Below are positions 46,413 to 54,441 of a stretch of DNA of 64,000 nt, piece by piece. The DNA comes from Cupriavidus sp. EM10. GTDB lineage: Bacteria > Pseudomonadota > Gammaproteobacteria > Burkholderiales > Burkholderiaceae. The notes below the pieces were generated by a model. That model was not told the DNA's origin. It did not search any database and saw nothing but the letters and a program-made list of their open reading frames with translations. Numbering within the stretch: the stretch's first letter is position 1; the number at the start of each line of letters is the position of its first letter. The DNA is taken from NCBI RefSeq assembly GCF_018729255.1, contig NZ_CP076060.1:1302001-1366000 (forward strand), in the 5' to 3' direction. A program made the position numbers and the translations under genes.

Positions 46413-47284
46413 TGGGACGCGGAATGCATGAGGTATCGAAGATCATCATCAATGCGGCCATCGATGTCCTGGCCGAAATCAGGCCGACCACGGTGCGTTC
46501 GGTCTGCTACCAGCTTTTCACGCGCGGCCTGATCGCGAACATGAGCAAGAACGAGACGGCGAAGGTATCGCGCCTCCTGACGGGTGCGCGCGAACGCGGT
46601 GAGATTCCGTGGCACTGGATCGTAGACGAGACTCGCGGGGTCGAGCAGGCGGCGCAGTGGCGCGACGGTGTGTCGTTCATTGATTCGGTCATGAGCCAGT
46701 ACCGCAAGGACTACTGGCGCGAGCAGCCGTATCACGTTGAAGTTCTCAGCGAGAAGGGCACCGTGCGCGGCGTGTTGGCCAGCGTCCTCGATGAGTATGG
46801 CGTGGCGTTTCGCGTCATGCACGGTTTCGGAAGTGCGACCGTACTCAACGACATGGCCGGCGCGATTGCGAGCCGCGACAAGCCGACAGTGCTGCTGTAT
46901 GTCGGTGACTGGGACCCGAGCGGCCTGTACATGAGCCAGGAGGACATGTTCGATCGCCTGATTGCATATGGGGCGATTGACTTCACTCTCCAGCGAATCG
47001 CGCTCACCGAAGCCGATGTGAAGCGCGGGGACCTTCCATATTTCGAAGCCACCACGAAAACGGGAGACGCCCGGTATCAGTGGTTCGTGCAGCGCTATGG
47101 CGACCGCTGCTGGGAACTCGACGCGATGAACCCGAACGATCTTCGCCAGCGTCTTGACGATTCGATCCTCGAATACCTCGATGTCGATGCCTGGAATCAC
47201 ATGATCGAGATCGAGCGCGCCGAGCGCGAATCGATGGAGGGCTTCATGGGGCAATGGAAGCGCACCTTTGGAGCCTCGTCATGA
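46412..47284 (+). CDS. Stand-alone Topo VI-A/Spo11-like protein (Topo Mini-A-like)
   Basis: 290 residues. The N-terminal winged helix carries RPTTVRSVCYQLFTRGLI, which resembles the catalytic-Tyr region (R-x-I-Y-Y) of topoisomerase VI subunit A and Spo11; the Tyr is residue 33. The C-terminal part has a Toprim pattern: Glu in HVEVLSEKGTVRGVL, then VLLYVGDWDPSGLYM (D-x-D-x-x-G). There is no subunit B (GHKL ATPase) gene in the element. ATG 46412 follows GGAGG at 5 nt. Such B-less A-subunit homologues are known in mobile elements under the name Topo Mini-A, as I recall; DNA cleavage in replication, recombination or defence is possible. Alternative: a Toprim protein of unrelated function. Confidence 0.55.
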   Translation: MGRGMHEVSKIIINAAIDVLAEIRPTTVRSVCYQLFTRGLIANMSKNETAKVSRLLTGARERGEIPWHWIVDETRGVEQAAQWRDGVSFIDSVMSQYRKDYWREQPYHVEVLSEKGTVRGVLASVLDEYGVAFRVMHGFGSATVLNDMAGAIASRDKPTVLLYVGDWDPSGLYMSQEDMFDRLIAYGAIDFTLQRIALTEADVKRGDLPYFEATTKTGDARYQWFVQRYGDRCWELDAMNPNDLRQRLDDSILEYLDVDAWNHMIEIERAERESMEGFMGQWKRTFGASS

Positions 47285-47336
47285 GCCAGCGATTCTATTT
47301 TGCACCTTGGTCGAAAATAGGAAACGGGAGACCGTC

Positions 47337-48446
47337 ATGAGCGCCGGTCGACCAGTGAACAAGGACAACCTGAGTGCCCGCGAGGAAGCCGTGCGCGAAC
47401 TTGAACGCTATCCGTTCCCCGACAAGCGGCAAGCCGTCGCGTTCGCTCTCGTGCGCTTCATTGCGAACGACACCCGCATGGTGTGGGCGTCCGCACTGCG
47501 CATCGCGCATCGCGCGGGCGTGAGCGAGGACACCGCGCAGCGAGTGCTCGAAGAGTTCGACCGCACCGGCTTGACCGTTCGCGTCGATGACTTCGAGTGT
47601 CCCCGCGAAGCCGACGAGGACAGGCGCGGTGGCAGCGTCGCCCGCCGCATCGATATCGATCGACTGTCGGAACTTTACCCCGGCAACGTGGAGTGGACCG
47701 AGCATCGAACACGGCGTCGTGCGACGCACAAAAGCCGCGCGCAAAGGAAGCAAGTTGCCGCACGGTGCGGTGACTTCGACGCGCCGACCGGCAGCGAAGT
47801 TGCCGCACCTTGCGGTAACTCAGAAGGGAGTGCGACGCGTGCCCCACGCGTGGATGACGCGTCGAAGTTGCCGCAAATGGGCGTCGAAGTTGCCGCAAAC
47901 GACGATCGAAGTTGCCGCAAATCAGGTGCGAAGTTGCCGCAAATGGAGTGCGAAGTTGCCGCTGGGTGCGGTACGAGGGTTTTAGAGGGTTTTGAGGGTT
48001 TAAAGCAGGGGACAGTCAGGGGCCCTCATGGCCGGGCGGGCCTAGTCGACTTCGCTGCGCGAAGCTCGACCTGTGTGCGTCCCGCAAACGGCGCGCATGG
48101 CACTGCACAAAATTCGCTGGCGATGATCCGCACGCATCCGGTCACGCGTTCCCTCGACGAGGTACTTCGTCTACGGGCCGACGATCTGCTTCAGGTGCTC
48201 GCCAGCTATCACGAGTTGCCGACCAATGCGACGGCGCTCAAACGCGTCGCCTGCGCGCTGGCCAACCTGGCTGTCGCGCGTTGCACCACCGCGCAGATGC
48301 GATCGGCTTGCATTCGCGTGCACGAACGTGGCAGCACCGGCTGTTCGAAAGCCCTCACGGAAGCGAAGCGCGCGATGAAGCCTCGCGCCGATGATGAAGA
48401 CATACCGTTCGCGGTCGCCTACCCACCACCGGGAGTGCTGCAATGA
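47337..48446 (+). CDS. Replication-initiator-like protein with embedded iteron origin
   Basis: 369 residues. N-terminal winged helix (KRQAVAFALVRFIANDTRMV, then RIAHRAGVSEDTAQRVLEEF DR-TGL), as in phage O-type initiators. The middle (about residues 135-225) is low-complexity because it is encoded by repeated DNA. The C-terminal 100 residues are helical (LRADDLLQVLASYHELPTNA). ATG 47337 has GGGAG at 7 nt. ssb follows, overlapping by ATGA. Placing the origin within the initiator gene is the lambda O arrangement. No sequence signature proves initiator function; the inference rests on the iterons and on the coupled ssb. Confidence 0.6.
   Translation: MSAGRPVNKDNLSAREEAVRELERYPFPDKRQAVAFALVRFIANDTRMVWASALRIAHRAGVSEDTAQRVLEEFDRTGLTVRVDDFECPREADEDRRGGSVARRIDIDRLSELYPGNVEWTEHRTRRRATHKSRAQRKQVAARCGDFDAPTGSEVAAPCGNSEGSATRAPRVDDASKLPQMGVEVAANDDRSCRKSGAKLPQMECEVAAGCGTRVLEGFEGLKQGTVRGPHGRAGLVDFAARSSTCVRPANGAHGTAQNSLAMIRTHPVTRSLDEVLRLRADDLLQVLASYHELPTNATALKRVACALANLAVARCTTAQMRSACIRVHERGSTGCSKALTEAKRAMKPRADDEDIPFAVAYPPPGVLQ
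47752..47974 (+). repeat. Iteron array AAGTTGCCGCA, 22-bp spacing
   Basis: Seven copies of AAGTTGCCGCA start at 47752, 47797, 47865, 47887, 47909, 47931 and 47953; the last has T in the final place. The last five are exactly 22 bp apart, two helical turns. Since 22 is not a multiple of 3, the copies are read in different frames (KLPQ, EVAA, SCRK), so the DNA, not the protein, is under constraint. Confidence 0.88.
47975..48004 (+). other. Candidate DNA-unwinding element
   Basis: Three copies of GAGGGTTT(T) at 47975, 47985 and 47994 directly after the last iteron, ending in TTTAAA. T-rich direct repeats next to iterons are the usual plan of phage and plasmid origins. No DnaA box is evident. 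Confidence 0.6.
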
Positions 48447-48838
48447 TCGACGCACTCGTAAGCGGCAAGCTCTACGGCAAGCCCGTCTGCAAGACCGGCC
48501 AGAGCGGACGCTCCTTCGTGACGGCGAAGGTGCGCGCGGCGACCGGCGGCGACGAGGCGGTGTTCGTCAACGTGATCGCGTTCAGCGACACGGCGAAGGA
48601 CGCGCTGCTCGAACTTGATGATGGCGACAACGTGGCGCTGGCGGGCACGCTCACACCGAAGGCGTGGCTGGATAAGCACGGCGATGCCAAGCCCGCGCTC
48701 GACCTCGTGGCTCACGCGGTGCTGACGGCTTACCACGTGAAGCGCAAGCGCGCTGCTGTGCAGGCTGACGGCAATGGCAGGGCGCAGCGTCAGGGCGCGC
48801 CTGCGTTCGCTGACGACCCGCTCGATGAACCGTTCTGA
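48443..48838 (+). CDS. ssb: Single-stranded DNA-binding protein (SSB)
   Basis: 131 residues. OB-fold pattern (MIDALVSGKLYGKPVCKTGQ, FVTAKVRAATGGDEAVFVNV, GDNVALAGTLTPKAWL) and an acidic tip DDPLDEPF like the SSB C-terminus that recruits replication proteins. The start overlaps the initiator-like stop by ATGA, so initiator and SSB are made together. Shorter and divergent from chromosomal SSB. Confidence 0.82.
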   Translation: MIDALVSGKLYGKPVCKTGQSGRSFVTAKVRAATGGDEAVFVNVIAFSDTAKDALLELDDGDNVALAGTLTPKAWLDKHGDAKPALDLVAHAVLTAYHVKRKRAAVQADGNGRAQRQGAPAFADDPLDEPF

Positions 48839-48848
48839 GGAGCCGCGC

Positions 48849-49118
48849 ATGGACGACGACGAATTCGAACGGCGCATCCGTGCCACCGCGATCGCAATCC
48901 GAGAATGGTGCGGGCGCAACGACGTCGCGATTGCAGGCGACGACTCGGTTTGCGAGAGCGCGGCATCGCGGATTCTTGGCTACCGCTCGGGTGATGCGCT
49001 CCGCAAGCAGGCCGCACAGGGACGCAACCAGATTCCTTTCAGGCTGCGCGGCAACGTGCGCTTCTATCGCGTGGTCGACCTGAGCCGCACCATCGAAACA
49101 AGCTGGAACGGTGAATAG
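48849..49118 (+). CDS. Small hypothetical protein
   Basis: 89 residues, MDDDEFERRIRATAIAIREW; a helical, possibly HTH-like protein (SAASRILGYRSGDALRKQAA) ending in a short basic beta region (RLRGNVRFYRVVDLSR), reminiscent of small phage DNA-binding proteins. AGGAG at 7 nt before ATG 48849. Ten nucleotides after ssb. No family recognised. Confidence 0.6.
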   Translation: MDDDEFERRIRATAIAIREWCGRNDVAIAGDDSVCESAASRILGYRSGDALRKQAAQGRNQIPFRLRGNVRFYRVVDLSRTIETSWNGE

Positions 49119-49221
49119 CAGGGCAACTGGCGACGAACGCGGAAATATCGGCATCGCTTTTTTGCTGATCACGGACGATCATGCAAGGCAGTCCGAACCA
49201 ACATCACAGCGGAGGCAGACC

Positions 49222-50214
49222 ATGATCGTCGGCAACACCTACGTCAAGTTCCTGAAGTGCATGGCGAAGGCGGGTGGTGACCCGCTTGCCGCTGCCGAGA
49301 TTCACCGCAAGGACTACGGCGACGGCCCTGCGCTCGGCCTGATCCAGAAAGCGATCATCACCACCGGCAACCTCGGTGGCGACGCTGCATATCAGGCGGC
49401 GGTCAATGACTTCGTGCTCGGTGTGCAGACCTATGACGTGATGGCCCGCATCAATGCCCTCTCACCGCTGCACTCCATCCCGGTGCGCACGCGCGTGCTG
49501 GTCGAGAGCGAGGAGCCGGTCGCGCAGTGGATCGGTGAAGGCGAGATCAAGGTCGCCTCCGGCGCATCGTTCGAGGAACTGACCATCCAGCCGGAAAAGG
49601 CAGCGGGGCTGATCGTTGTGACGAAGGAGGTCGTGCAGCTCGCGACCGACGCTGCGGAAAAGTCGCTCACGCGCAGCCTGCAACGCGCGGTCGCCAAGAT
49701 CACCTCGGCGGCTGCGTTCGCTTCGCCGTCTGTTGCGGGTGCGCCCGCGTCGCTGCTCGACGGTGCCACCGAGATCGCGGCAACGGGCGATGTGCAGGCG
49801 GACATGAGCGCGCTGGTCGCTGCCTTCGCGGGCGATATCGAGCGCGCCGTGCTCGTCATGAGCAGCAACACGGCCATGACGCTCGCGCTGCAGGTGGCGA
49901 TGGTCGGCGGCGCGGGCACGCTCGGCGTGAGGGGCGGCACGTTCTGCGGCCTGCCGACCGTGGCCTCGGCGGACGTGCCCGACTCGATCGTGGCGCTGGT
50001 CGATGCCAGTGGCGTGACCTATGGCGATGACGGCGTCCGGCTCGACACGGCAACGCAGGCAACCGTGACGATCGACGATGTGCAGCACAGTTTGTGGCAG
50101 GAAAACCTGATCGGCTTTCTGGCCGAACGCTTCGTGTCGTGGTTGCCTGCGCCCGGTGCCGTCGCGTATCTGAGCGGCGTTTCGTGGACGTCAGGTCTGG
50201 GAGGCACGCAATGA
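49222..50214 (+). CDS. HK97-fold phage major capsid-like protein
   Basis: 330 residues. The core block matches the HK97 capsid family: SIPVRTRVLVESEEPVAQWI, then GEGEIKVASGASFEELTIQP, then EKAAGLIVVTKEVVQLATDA, and the C-terminal A-domain with LGVRGGTFCGLPTVASADVP. No long delta/scaffold region is present at the N-terminus. GGAGG stands 6-7 nt before ATG 49222. There is no protease, portal, terminase or tail gene in the element, so alone it cannot make a packaged virion. It may form satellite capsids or alter those of a helper. Confidence 0.78.
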   Translation: MIVGNTYVKFLKCMAKAGGDPLAAAEIHRKDYGDGPALGLIQKAIITTGNLGGDAAYQAAVNDFVLGVQTYDVMARINALSPLHSIPVRTRVLVESEEPVAQWIGEGEIKVASGASFEELTIQPEKAAGLIVVTKEVVQLATDAAEKSLTRSLQRAVAKITSAAAFASPSVAGAPASLLDGATEIAATGDVQADMSALVAAFAGDIERAVLVMSSNTAMTLALQVAMVGGAGTLGVRGGTFCGLPTVASADVPDSIVALVDASGVTYGDDGVRLDTATQATVTIDDVQHSLWQENLIGFLAERFVSWLPAPGAVAYLSGVSWTSGLGGTQ

Positions 50215-50537
50215 GCGATACGCAGCCCGAAGTGATCCAGCGTTTTGCCGATGAACTCGCGTACAACATCGTCGGTTCGCTGCAGCGGCTGAACCTCGAC
50301 CTGTCCTCGCAGCGCGGATATGGCAGCACGCGCGAGGAACGTGCGGGCCTGTTCGAGTTCACGCAGCAGCGCATCAACGAGAGCATCGCGCAGCAGCGCA
50401 AGACCCTCGCGCCCGTGCAGTCGGTCGAACTGGCACCATGTCCGAACAGCAGCGAGAAGGGGATGCTGTCGATCCGCCTCACGGACGGCACCCGGCACCG
50501 CTATGTCCTGCGCGCCTGCGCCACGCTCATCGATTGA
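50211..50537 (+). CDS. Hypothetical protein coupled to the capsid gene
   Basis: 108 residues, MSDTQPEVIQRFADELAYNI; starts at ATGA overlapping the capsid stop. Helical first half, beta-rich end (GMLSIRLTDGTRHRYVLRAC). Probably part of the capsid operon; role unknown. Confidence 0.65.
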   Translation: MSDTQPEVIQRFADELAYNIVGSLQRLNLDLSSQRGYGSTREERAGLFEFTQQRINESIAQQRKTLAPVQSVELAPCPNSSEKGMLSIRLTDGTRHRYVLRACATLID

Positions 50538-50549
50538 TGGAGGACCGTG

Positions 50550-50861
50550 ATGGCCGAACAAAAATGGGTGCTTGAGCACGAGATGGACCGCGAAGCCGTG
50601 GTCGATCTCATGGGCAGCTACCTGAAGTCCGAGGACGAAGCCGAGCAATGGGCCGCGTCGATGCTGACCGAAGACGAGGTGCTGCTCGCTTCTCGCGGGC
50701 TGGCGTTACGACTCGTGCGTAATGCGGTGGGCAACGGCCATCAGGTAACGCGCCTGTTCTCGCTCGTGCCGAATGGCTGGAAGCGAGGCGATCCGATGCG
50801 TGTCGGCATCGAACTGGCTGACGGCACCACCGTCATCTTTCCCGATCGCGGGAGCAAATGA
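50550..50861 (+). CDS. Hypothetical protein of the capsid operon
   Basis: 103 residues, MAEQKWVLEHEMDREAVVDL; acidic helical N-terminus, then VTRLFSLVPNGWKRGDPMRV and a beta end. ATG 50550 follows GGAGG. It overlaps the next gene by ATGA (50858). No family recognised. Confidence 0.62.
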   Translation: MAEQKWVLEHEMDREAVVDLMGSYLKSEDEAEQWAASMLTEDEVLLASRGLALRLVRNAVGNGHQVTRLFSLVPNGWKRGDPMRVGIELADGTTVIFPDRGSK

Positions 50862-51100
50862 CCATGACGAACGTCCAGCCGATCTTTGTTCCTCGCGACC
50901 TGCAACGCGTGCTGCGCACCGAGCGCGACGCCGCGATGATCGTGGGCAACGACCTCGCCGCCGACCTGATGCGTCTGCTTGCCGTGGCAGGCGAGCATCA
51001 GCAGGACGTCTACATTGCCGTGCTCGATGACGGACGAGGCAAGCCGTCGCTCGTCGCGCGGGTCGCAGGCAGCGCAGGTGATTGGACGCGCGTGTGCTGA
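50858..51100 (+). CDS. Small hypothetical protein of the capsid operon
   Basis: 80 residues, MTMTNVQPIFVPRDLQRVLR; translationally coupled to the preceding gene. Last member of the run that begins at the replication genes. The 278-nt stretch 51101-51378 downstream shows no convincing gene. Confidence 0.6.
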   Translation: MTMTNVQPIFVPRDLQRVLRTERDAAMIVGNDLAADLMRLLAVAGEHQQDVYIAVLDDGRGKPSLVARVAGSAGDWTRVC

Positions 51101-51378
51101 CGCAAGTGGAAGCGGCGCAAGAGAGGCGCGGCGAGGCTTGGCGGGGGCCGAGTGCAGCACAGGTCGATCGGATGCGTCATCGCAAGCCCTCCTCAATTCT
51201 CAAAACGCGAGATCTCGAACCGGGGTCGTCCCCGGCTTGCCCCGTCCCGCAAGGGTGTGTGATGCGCAGCGATGTCCGGGTTGTCCGGCGCGCGCGGCGG
51301 ACCCAAATATCCGCGCGCAGTGCTCCCGATGTGAAAATTGGCCGTGCGTGGCGAGGTGCCCGCACGGCATTCTTTGCC

Positions 51379-51771
51379 CTACGCGTTGACGTGAACCCTG
51401 TCCCGCCCGATCAGGCCGAGGGCCATCAACCTCGGTGCGAGCAGCTGCTTTGCGTGCGCGTAGTCGGCCTGCTGGCTGTTCGGCCAGCGCGGATTCGTCC
51501 ACACGCTCGCGCCCGCCGCGAAGTTCTTCACCGCCACGTTGATCGCCACGCGCTCGCGCAACGGCAGCGCCATGATGAGCGGGTCGATCGCCCGCGCATT
51601 GCGCTCTCGCAGGTCGCGGTCGATCGCGTCATCGATATCTTCCGGCGTGGCCCACTGGTTGGTGCTGTGATACGCAGTGGCGAACGCAGCATCGCGCGGA
51701 TAACCCGCTACGGGTTGCCAGCCGCAGCCCCATGCGTGCCAGTCGGTGAGCAGACGATCGATCGCATCCAT
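51379..51771 (-). CDS. Small phage-type protein, possibly Q-like antiterminator or regulator
   Basis: 130 residues on the opposite strand: MDAIDRLLTDWHAWGCGWQP, DDAIDRDLRERNARAIDPLI and MALPLRERVAINVAVKNFAA. The order (small W-rich start, D-R-[ED] helix, PL-x-R-x-A helix) resembles short antitermination/regulatory proteins of Burkholderia and Ralstonia phages. GAGG at 6 nt before ATG 51771. The similarity is from memory and weak. The plus-strand open frame here is its antisense shadow. Confidence 0.5.
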   Translation of the reverse strand: MDAIDRLLTDWHAWGCGWQPVAGYPRDAAFATAYHSTNQWATPEDIDDAIDRDLRERNARAIDPLIMALPLRERVAINVAVKNFAAGASVWTNPRWPNSQQADYAHAKQLLAPRLMALGLIGRDRVHVNA

Positions 51772-51835
51772 GACGGGCCTCGGGATAGTGTTGGCAAACG
51801 CCTGCGATTATCACGCGCATCAGGAGGCAACCGCC

Positions 51836-52243
51836 ATGTGGAAGCGCCGTTACACCCATGATCGCGATGCCGCCACCCTGCCGCGCCACAACGGTGGCAT
51901 CACGCGGGCGATGCTCGCGGGCGTGCCGCTCACACCGAAGCCCGGTCACAAGCCGCGCGGTGGGTATCACGTTGAACGGCAGTTCGCGCAGCCGTCGAAG
52001 CCAACGCGCATCCGCAAAAACAGCGAGCGTGACGTGGTGCCGCCCGTTGAACCGCTGCCCGCACCGCGAGCGCCAGCATCGCCGCCGCCCGGCATCGCAG
52101 TGTTCGATGCGATCGCTCGCGGCCTAACGGACGACTCCGTGTCGCTCTGGTCGAGCCGCAGGGACATGGAGGCACGACGCCGCCGCTCGGACACGGCCAT
52201 GCGCCGCCTCACGATCATCGAACGGCCTGCGCCGCCGTGCTGA
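51836..52243 (+). CDS. Basic hypothetical protein
   Basis: 135 residues, MWKRRYTHDRDAATLPRHNG; Arg/Pro-rich and mostly disordered in the middle (PPVEPLPAPRAPASPPPG). GGAGG 7 nt before ATG 51836 supports translation. Divergent from the preceding minus-strand gene with 64 nt between, so a shared promoter region is likely. No family recognised. Confidence 0.58.
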   Translation: MWKRRYTHDRDAATLPRHNGGITRAMLAGVPLTPKPGHKPRGGYHVERQFAQPSKPTRIRKNSERDVVPPVEPLPAPRAPASPPPGIAVFDAIARGLTDDSVSLWSSRRDMEARRRRSDTAMRRLTIIERPAPPC

Positions 52244-52282
52244 TCTGCGCAACTGCGACAGACTCACTACGCATCGGGAAGG

Positions 52283-52663
52283 TTATGCAGCGTTGAGGGT
52301 TGTCCGCCGCGCATGCTCGAATACGCGGGCGCGCTCGCTTTCAACCAGCGCACGCTGTCGCTTGATGGAGACCCGGTACATGTTCACGCCGATCGCCGCC
52401 GCGTATTCGTCAGGCCGCGTATGCCGGAAACGTTCGAAGAACTCGTCCGCTGGCATCCCGTTGTCACGCGCCAGCAGCACGCCGTAATCGATGCATCTTG
52501 CATCGTCGATAAGCCGCACTGCCTCCGCGAGCGCGACGTACCGCTCGGGCAGACGGATATCCTTGGGGAACAGCGCGTGGAACTTCTGGTAGGGAATCAA
52601 CGCGCGTTTGCGCGCCGCACGCTGGAGTGCATCCGCAACGAGTTGCACGGTCTCGGGTTTCAA
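52283..52663 (-). CDS. Hypothetical helical protein, TTG start
   Basis: About 126 residues from TTG 52663, which has GGAGG at 5 nt; the open frame continues upstream to 52891 but without a comparable ribosome site. Helical throughout, with a possible HTH near the end (AAAIGVNMYRVSIKRQRALV). Function unknown. Region 52664-52903 is the divergent promoter region with the next gene; I cannot call promoters in it with confidence. Confidence 0.5.
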   Translation of the reverse strand: MKPETVQLVADALQRAARKRALIPYQKFHALFPKDIRLPERYVALAEAVRLIDDARCIDYGVLLARDNGMPADEFFERFRHTRPDEYAAAIGVNMYRVSIKRQRALVESERARVFEHARRTTLNAA

Positions 52664-52903
52664 GCTCGCCTCCGTCAGAACACCGCCGATGAAATGAGGG
52701 TGGGGCTTTACGTTCGTCTTACGATAAACAAAGCTAGCAAACGAAAGGTGTGCTTTCAAGTGCTCTTGTGCAAACCGTTTAAAACATGAGCGGTCGTTCA
52801 GTGTAGTCACGCAGGAGCGCTTCCGGCCCTTTCGAGAGGTCGCGCCGCGCTGATCGGTATCGCCTGTAGAATTCCCGCGCAGCCTCACCACCGGGAGAAC
52901 AAG

Positions 52904-53392
52904 ATGGAACAGGCGTATGCAGCGATCGGACGCGCGGTGATCGCAATGCAGATGTTCGAGGCGTGCTTCGTATCAGTCCACGAGGGCTTCAGGATGATCA
53001 CCGACGAAGCCTATCGCGAGGCGACGGGCGGCATGATCGACGAGAAGAAATACAAGACCGCGACGGCAAACGTGGTGAAGGCCCTTTCCAGTCGAGAGCA
53101 GATCGCCGCCGATCTGGAGGACCGGCTGAACGTCCTGATCGAGCGCCGCAACGAACTCGTGCACCGCTGGTTCATGCAGCACGGCTGGCCGTGGCCTGAT
53201 ACAAACAACGCCGCCGACTATGCGCCCGTCGTGGAACTCGCCGAGTGGGTCAGGACAGAAGCAAACGCGATCACGCACATGATGGCGGGCTATATGGTGA
53301 AGCACGCGCATCCCGAAGCCGCCGAGAAAGATCCCAAGGCATATCGGCAGGCGATGGCTGAGTTGTTCCACAAGCTCCATGTGCAGGAGTAG
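52904..53392 (+). CDS. Hypothetical protein with RN-x3-H motif (HEPN-like)
   Basis: 162 residues, MEQAYAAIGRAVIAMQMFEA; all-helical. The segment LEDRLNVLIERRNELVHRWF contains R82-N83-x3-H87, the R-x4-H motif of HEPN domains (ribonucleases or nucleotide-binding partners in toxin and defence systems). Preceded by GGGAGAACAAG. The next gene begins 9 nt downstream and carries a similar motif. No nucleotidyltransferase partner is nearby. HEPN membership is inferred from motif and helicity only. Confidence 0.5.
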   Translation: MEQAYAAIGRAVIAMQMFEACFVSVHEGFRMITDEAYREATGGMIDEKKYKTATANVVKALSSREQIAADLEDRLNVLIERRNELVHRWFMQHGWPWPDTNNAADYAPVVELAEWVRTEANAITHMMAGYMVKHAHPEAAEKDPKAYRQAMAELFHKLHVQE

Positions 53393-53400
53393 AGACGCCC

Positions 53401-53976
53401 ATGCTCGTGACGAAAACCGATGCCGCGCGTCGGCAACTCGTAACTGCCATTCGCCTGTTCTTCGACGGCGGCGACCGCGTGTCCATCTACTCGCTGGCCT
53501 CGAACGCATGGGAGGTGATCGACGTGCTCTGCACAAGCGCAGGCGTCGATAGCTTCTCCAAGCAGGCGCGCGAGAACCTGCCAGCCGGACACACGCTCAA
53601 GCACTACATCAACGAGCCGTGCCGGAACTTTTTCAAGCACGCCGAACGAGACCCGGACCCGGATAGCTCGGTCGAACTCAACGAGGCCAACGTCGCCGCC
53701 ATCCTGTTTCTGGCAGTGGAGGACTACATGCGGCTTCGCCAAGGCGGGCCTGTCGAGGCGCAGGTCTTTCAGGCGTGGTTCATTGCCGTCTTTCCCGAGA
53801 AGGTCAGCGAGGACGACCCGGTGGCGCAATCGAAACTCGACAGCGCCAAACTCGCCTTTCCCGGCATTGCCACGGCAACGCAGGCCCAACAGGTGGAGAT
53901 GGGGCGGCGGGTGCTGGAGGACGCGCGCCAAGATGCCGACCTTGCGGCGGACCCGAAGACCGAGCCGAGCATGTGA
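53401..53976 (+). CDS. Hypothetical protein with RNFFKH motif
   Basis: 191 residues, MLVTKTDAARRQLVTAIRLF; helical. CRNFFKHAERDPDPDS contains R75-N76-x3-H80, as in HEPN proteins, and NFFKHAERDP itself is a string I recognise from a widespread family of unknown proteins. It probably forms an operon with the preceding gene and is the last gene before attR, a common place for cargo. Function unknown; a defence or toxin role is speculative. Confidence 0.55.
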   Translation: MLVTKTDAARRQLVTAIRLFFDGGDRVSIYSLASNAWEVIDVLCTSAGVDSFSKQARENLPAGHTLKHYINEPCRNFFKHAERDPDPDSSVELNEANVAAILFLAVEDYMRLRQGGPVEAQVFQAWFIAVFPEKVSEDDPVAQSKLDSAKLAFPGIATATQAQQVEMGRRVLEDARQDADLAADPKTEPSM

Positions 53977-54087
53977 CGCGCGCTGGCGAAGCGGGGCCGG
54001 AATGCGGGCCGTGGCGGGCCTGCTGCTAGCCGGGAGGTAGGAAGGGGTGTTCGAAAGGGCCGGGGCCGTTAGAGGCCCGGAAAGCAC

Positions 54088-54111
54088 AAAGCCCGCTCGA
54101 AGGCGGGCCTT
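54088..54111 (-). terminator. Element-borne terminator downstream of tRNA-fMet
   Basis: Stem gcccgc / gcgggc with a 6-nt loop, TTTG on the minus strand and CTT on the plus. It lies about 120 nt past the 3' end of tRNA-fMet and could replace the native terminator that was carried off to the left end; it may also end the plus-strand cargo operon. Confidence 0.45.
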
Positions 54112-54149
54112 GGTTCGCTGGCTTGGGCGCTACTTTTGGCCGTTTTTGG

Positions 54150-54175
54150 CGGCCAGCGCCCATATAGCGCCCAAA
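54150..54175. promoter_or_regulatory. Candidate integrase arm-type site, right
   Basis: Matches 21 of 26 positions of 44000-44025 in direct orientation. It also pairs with an inverted ttgggcgcta at 54123-54132, so several copies of a cgcccaa unit lie near attR. Confidence 0.45.
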
Positions 54176-54233
54176 TTCGAAGAAAATCCTGTTCCTGAAA
54201 ATGGGCTAAATCGCGGAAAGCCTTACTGGGCTT

Positions 54234-54310
<77 letters not shown>

Positions 54311-54441
54311 TCCGTCGAAGCTGTGATTATAGGCGGGTCGTTGGCGCATTGCAACAGAAACTGAATAATTCTGTGATGGGCCTCGAAAAGGGCATGCGCG
54401 CGCGGTGCCTGAACTATTGGAGCCCTTTCGTGGCGGGTCGT

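Noticed and set aside
47752..47974. Regularly spaced repeats as a CRISPR array
   Set aside because: Units are 22 bp with an 11-bp core and 11-bp semi-conserved spacers; no cas genes; the repeats lie inside a gene. The iteron reading fits better.
51082..51861. A 259-codon plus-strand frame in the element
   Set aside because: It is Arg/Val/Pro-rich, and the minus-strand gene inside it has a ribosome site and sensible composition.
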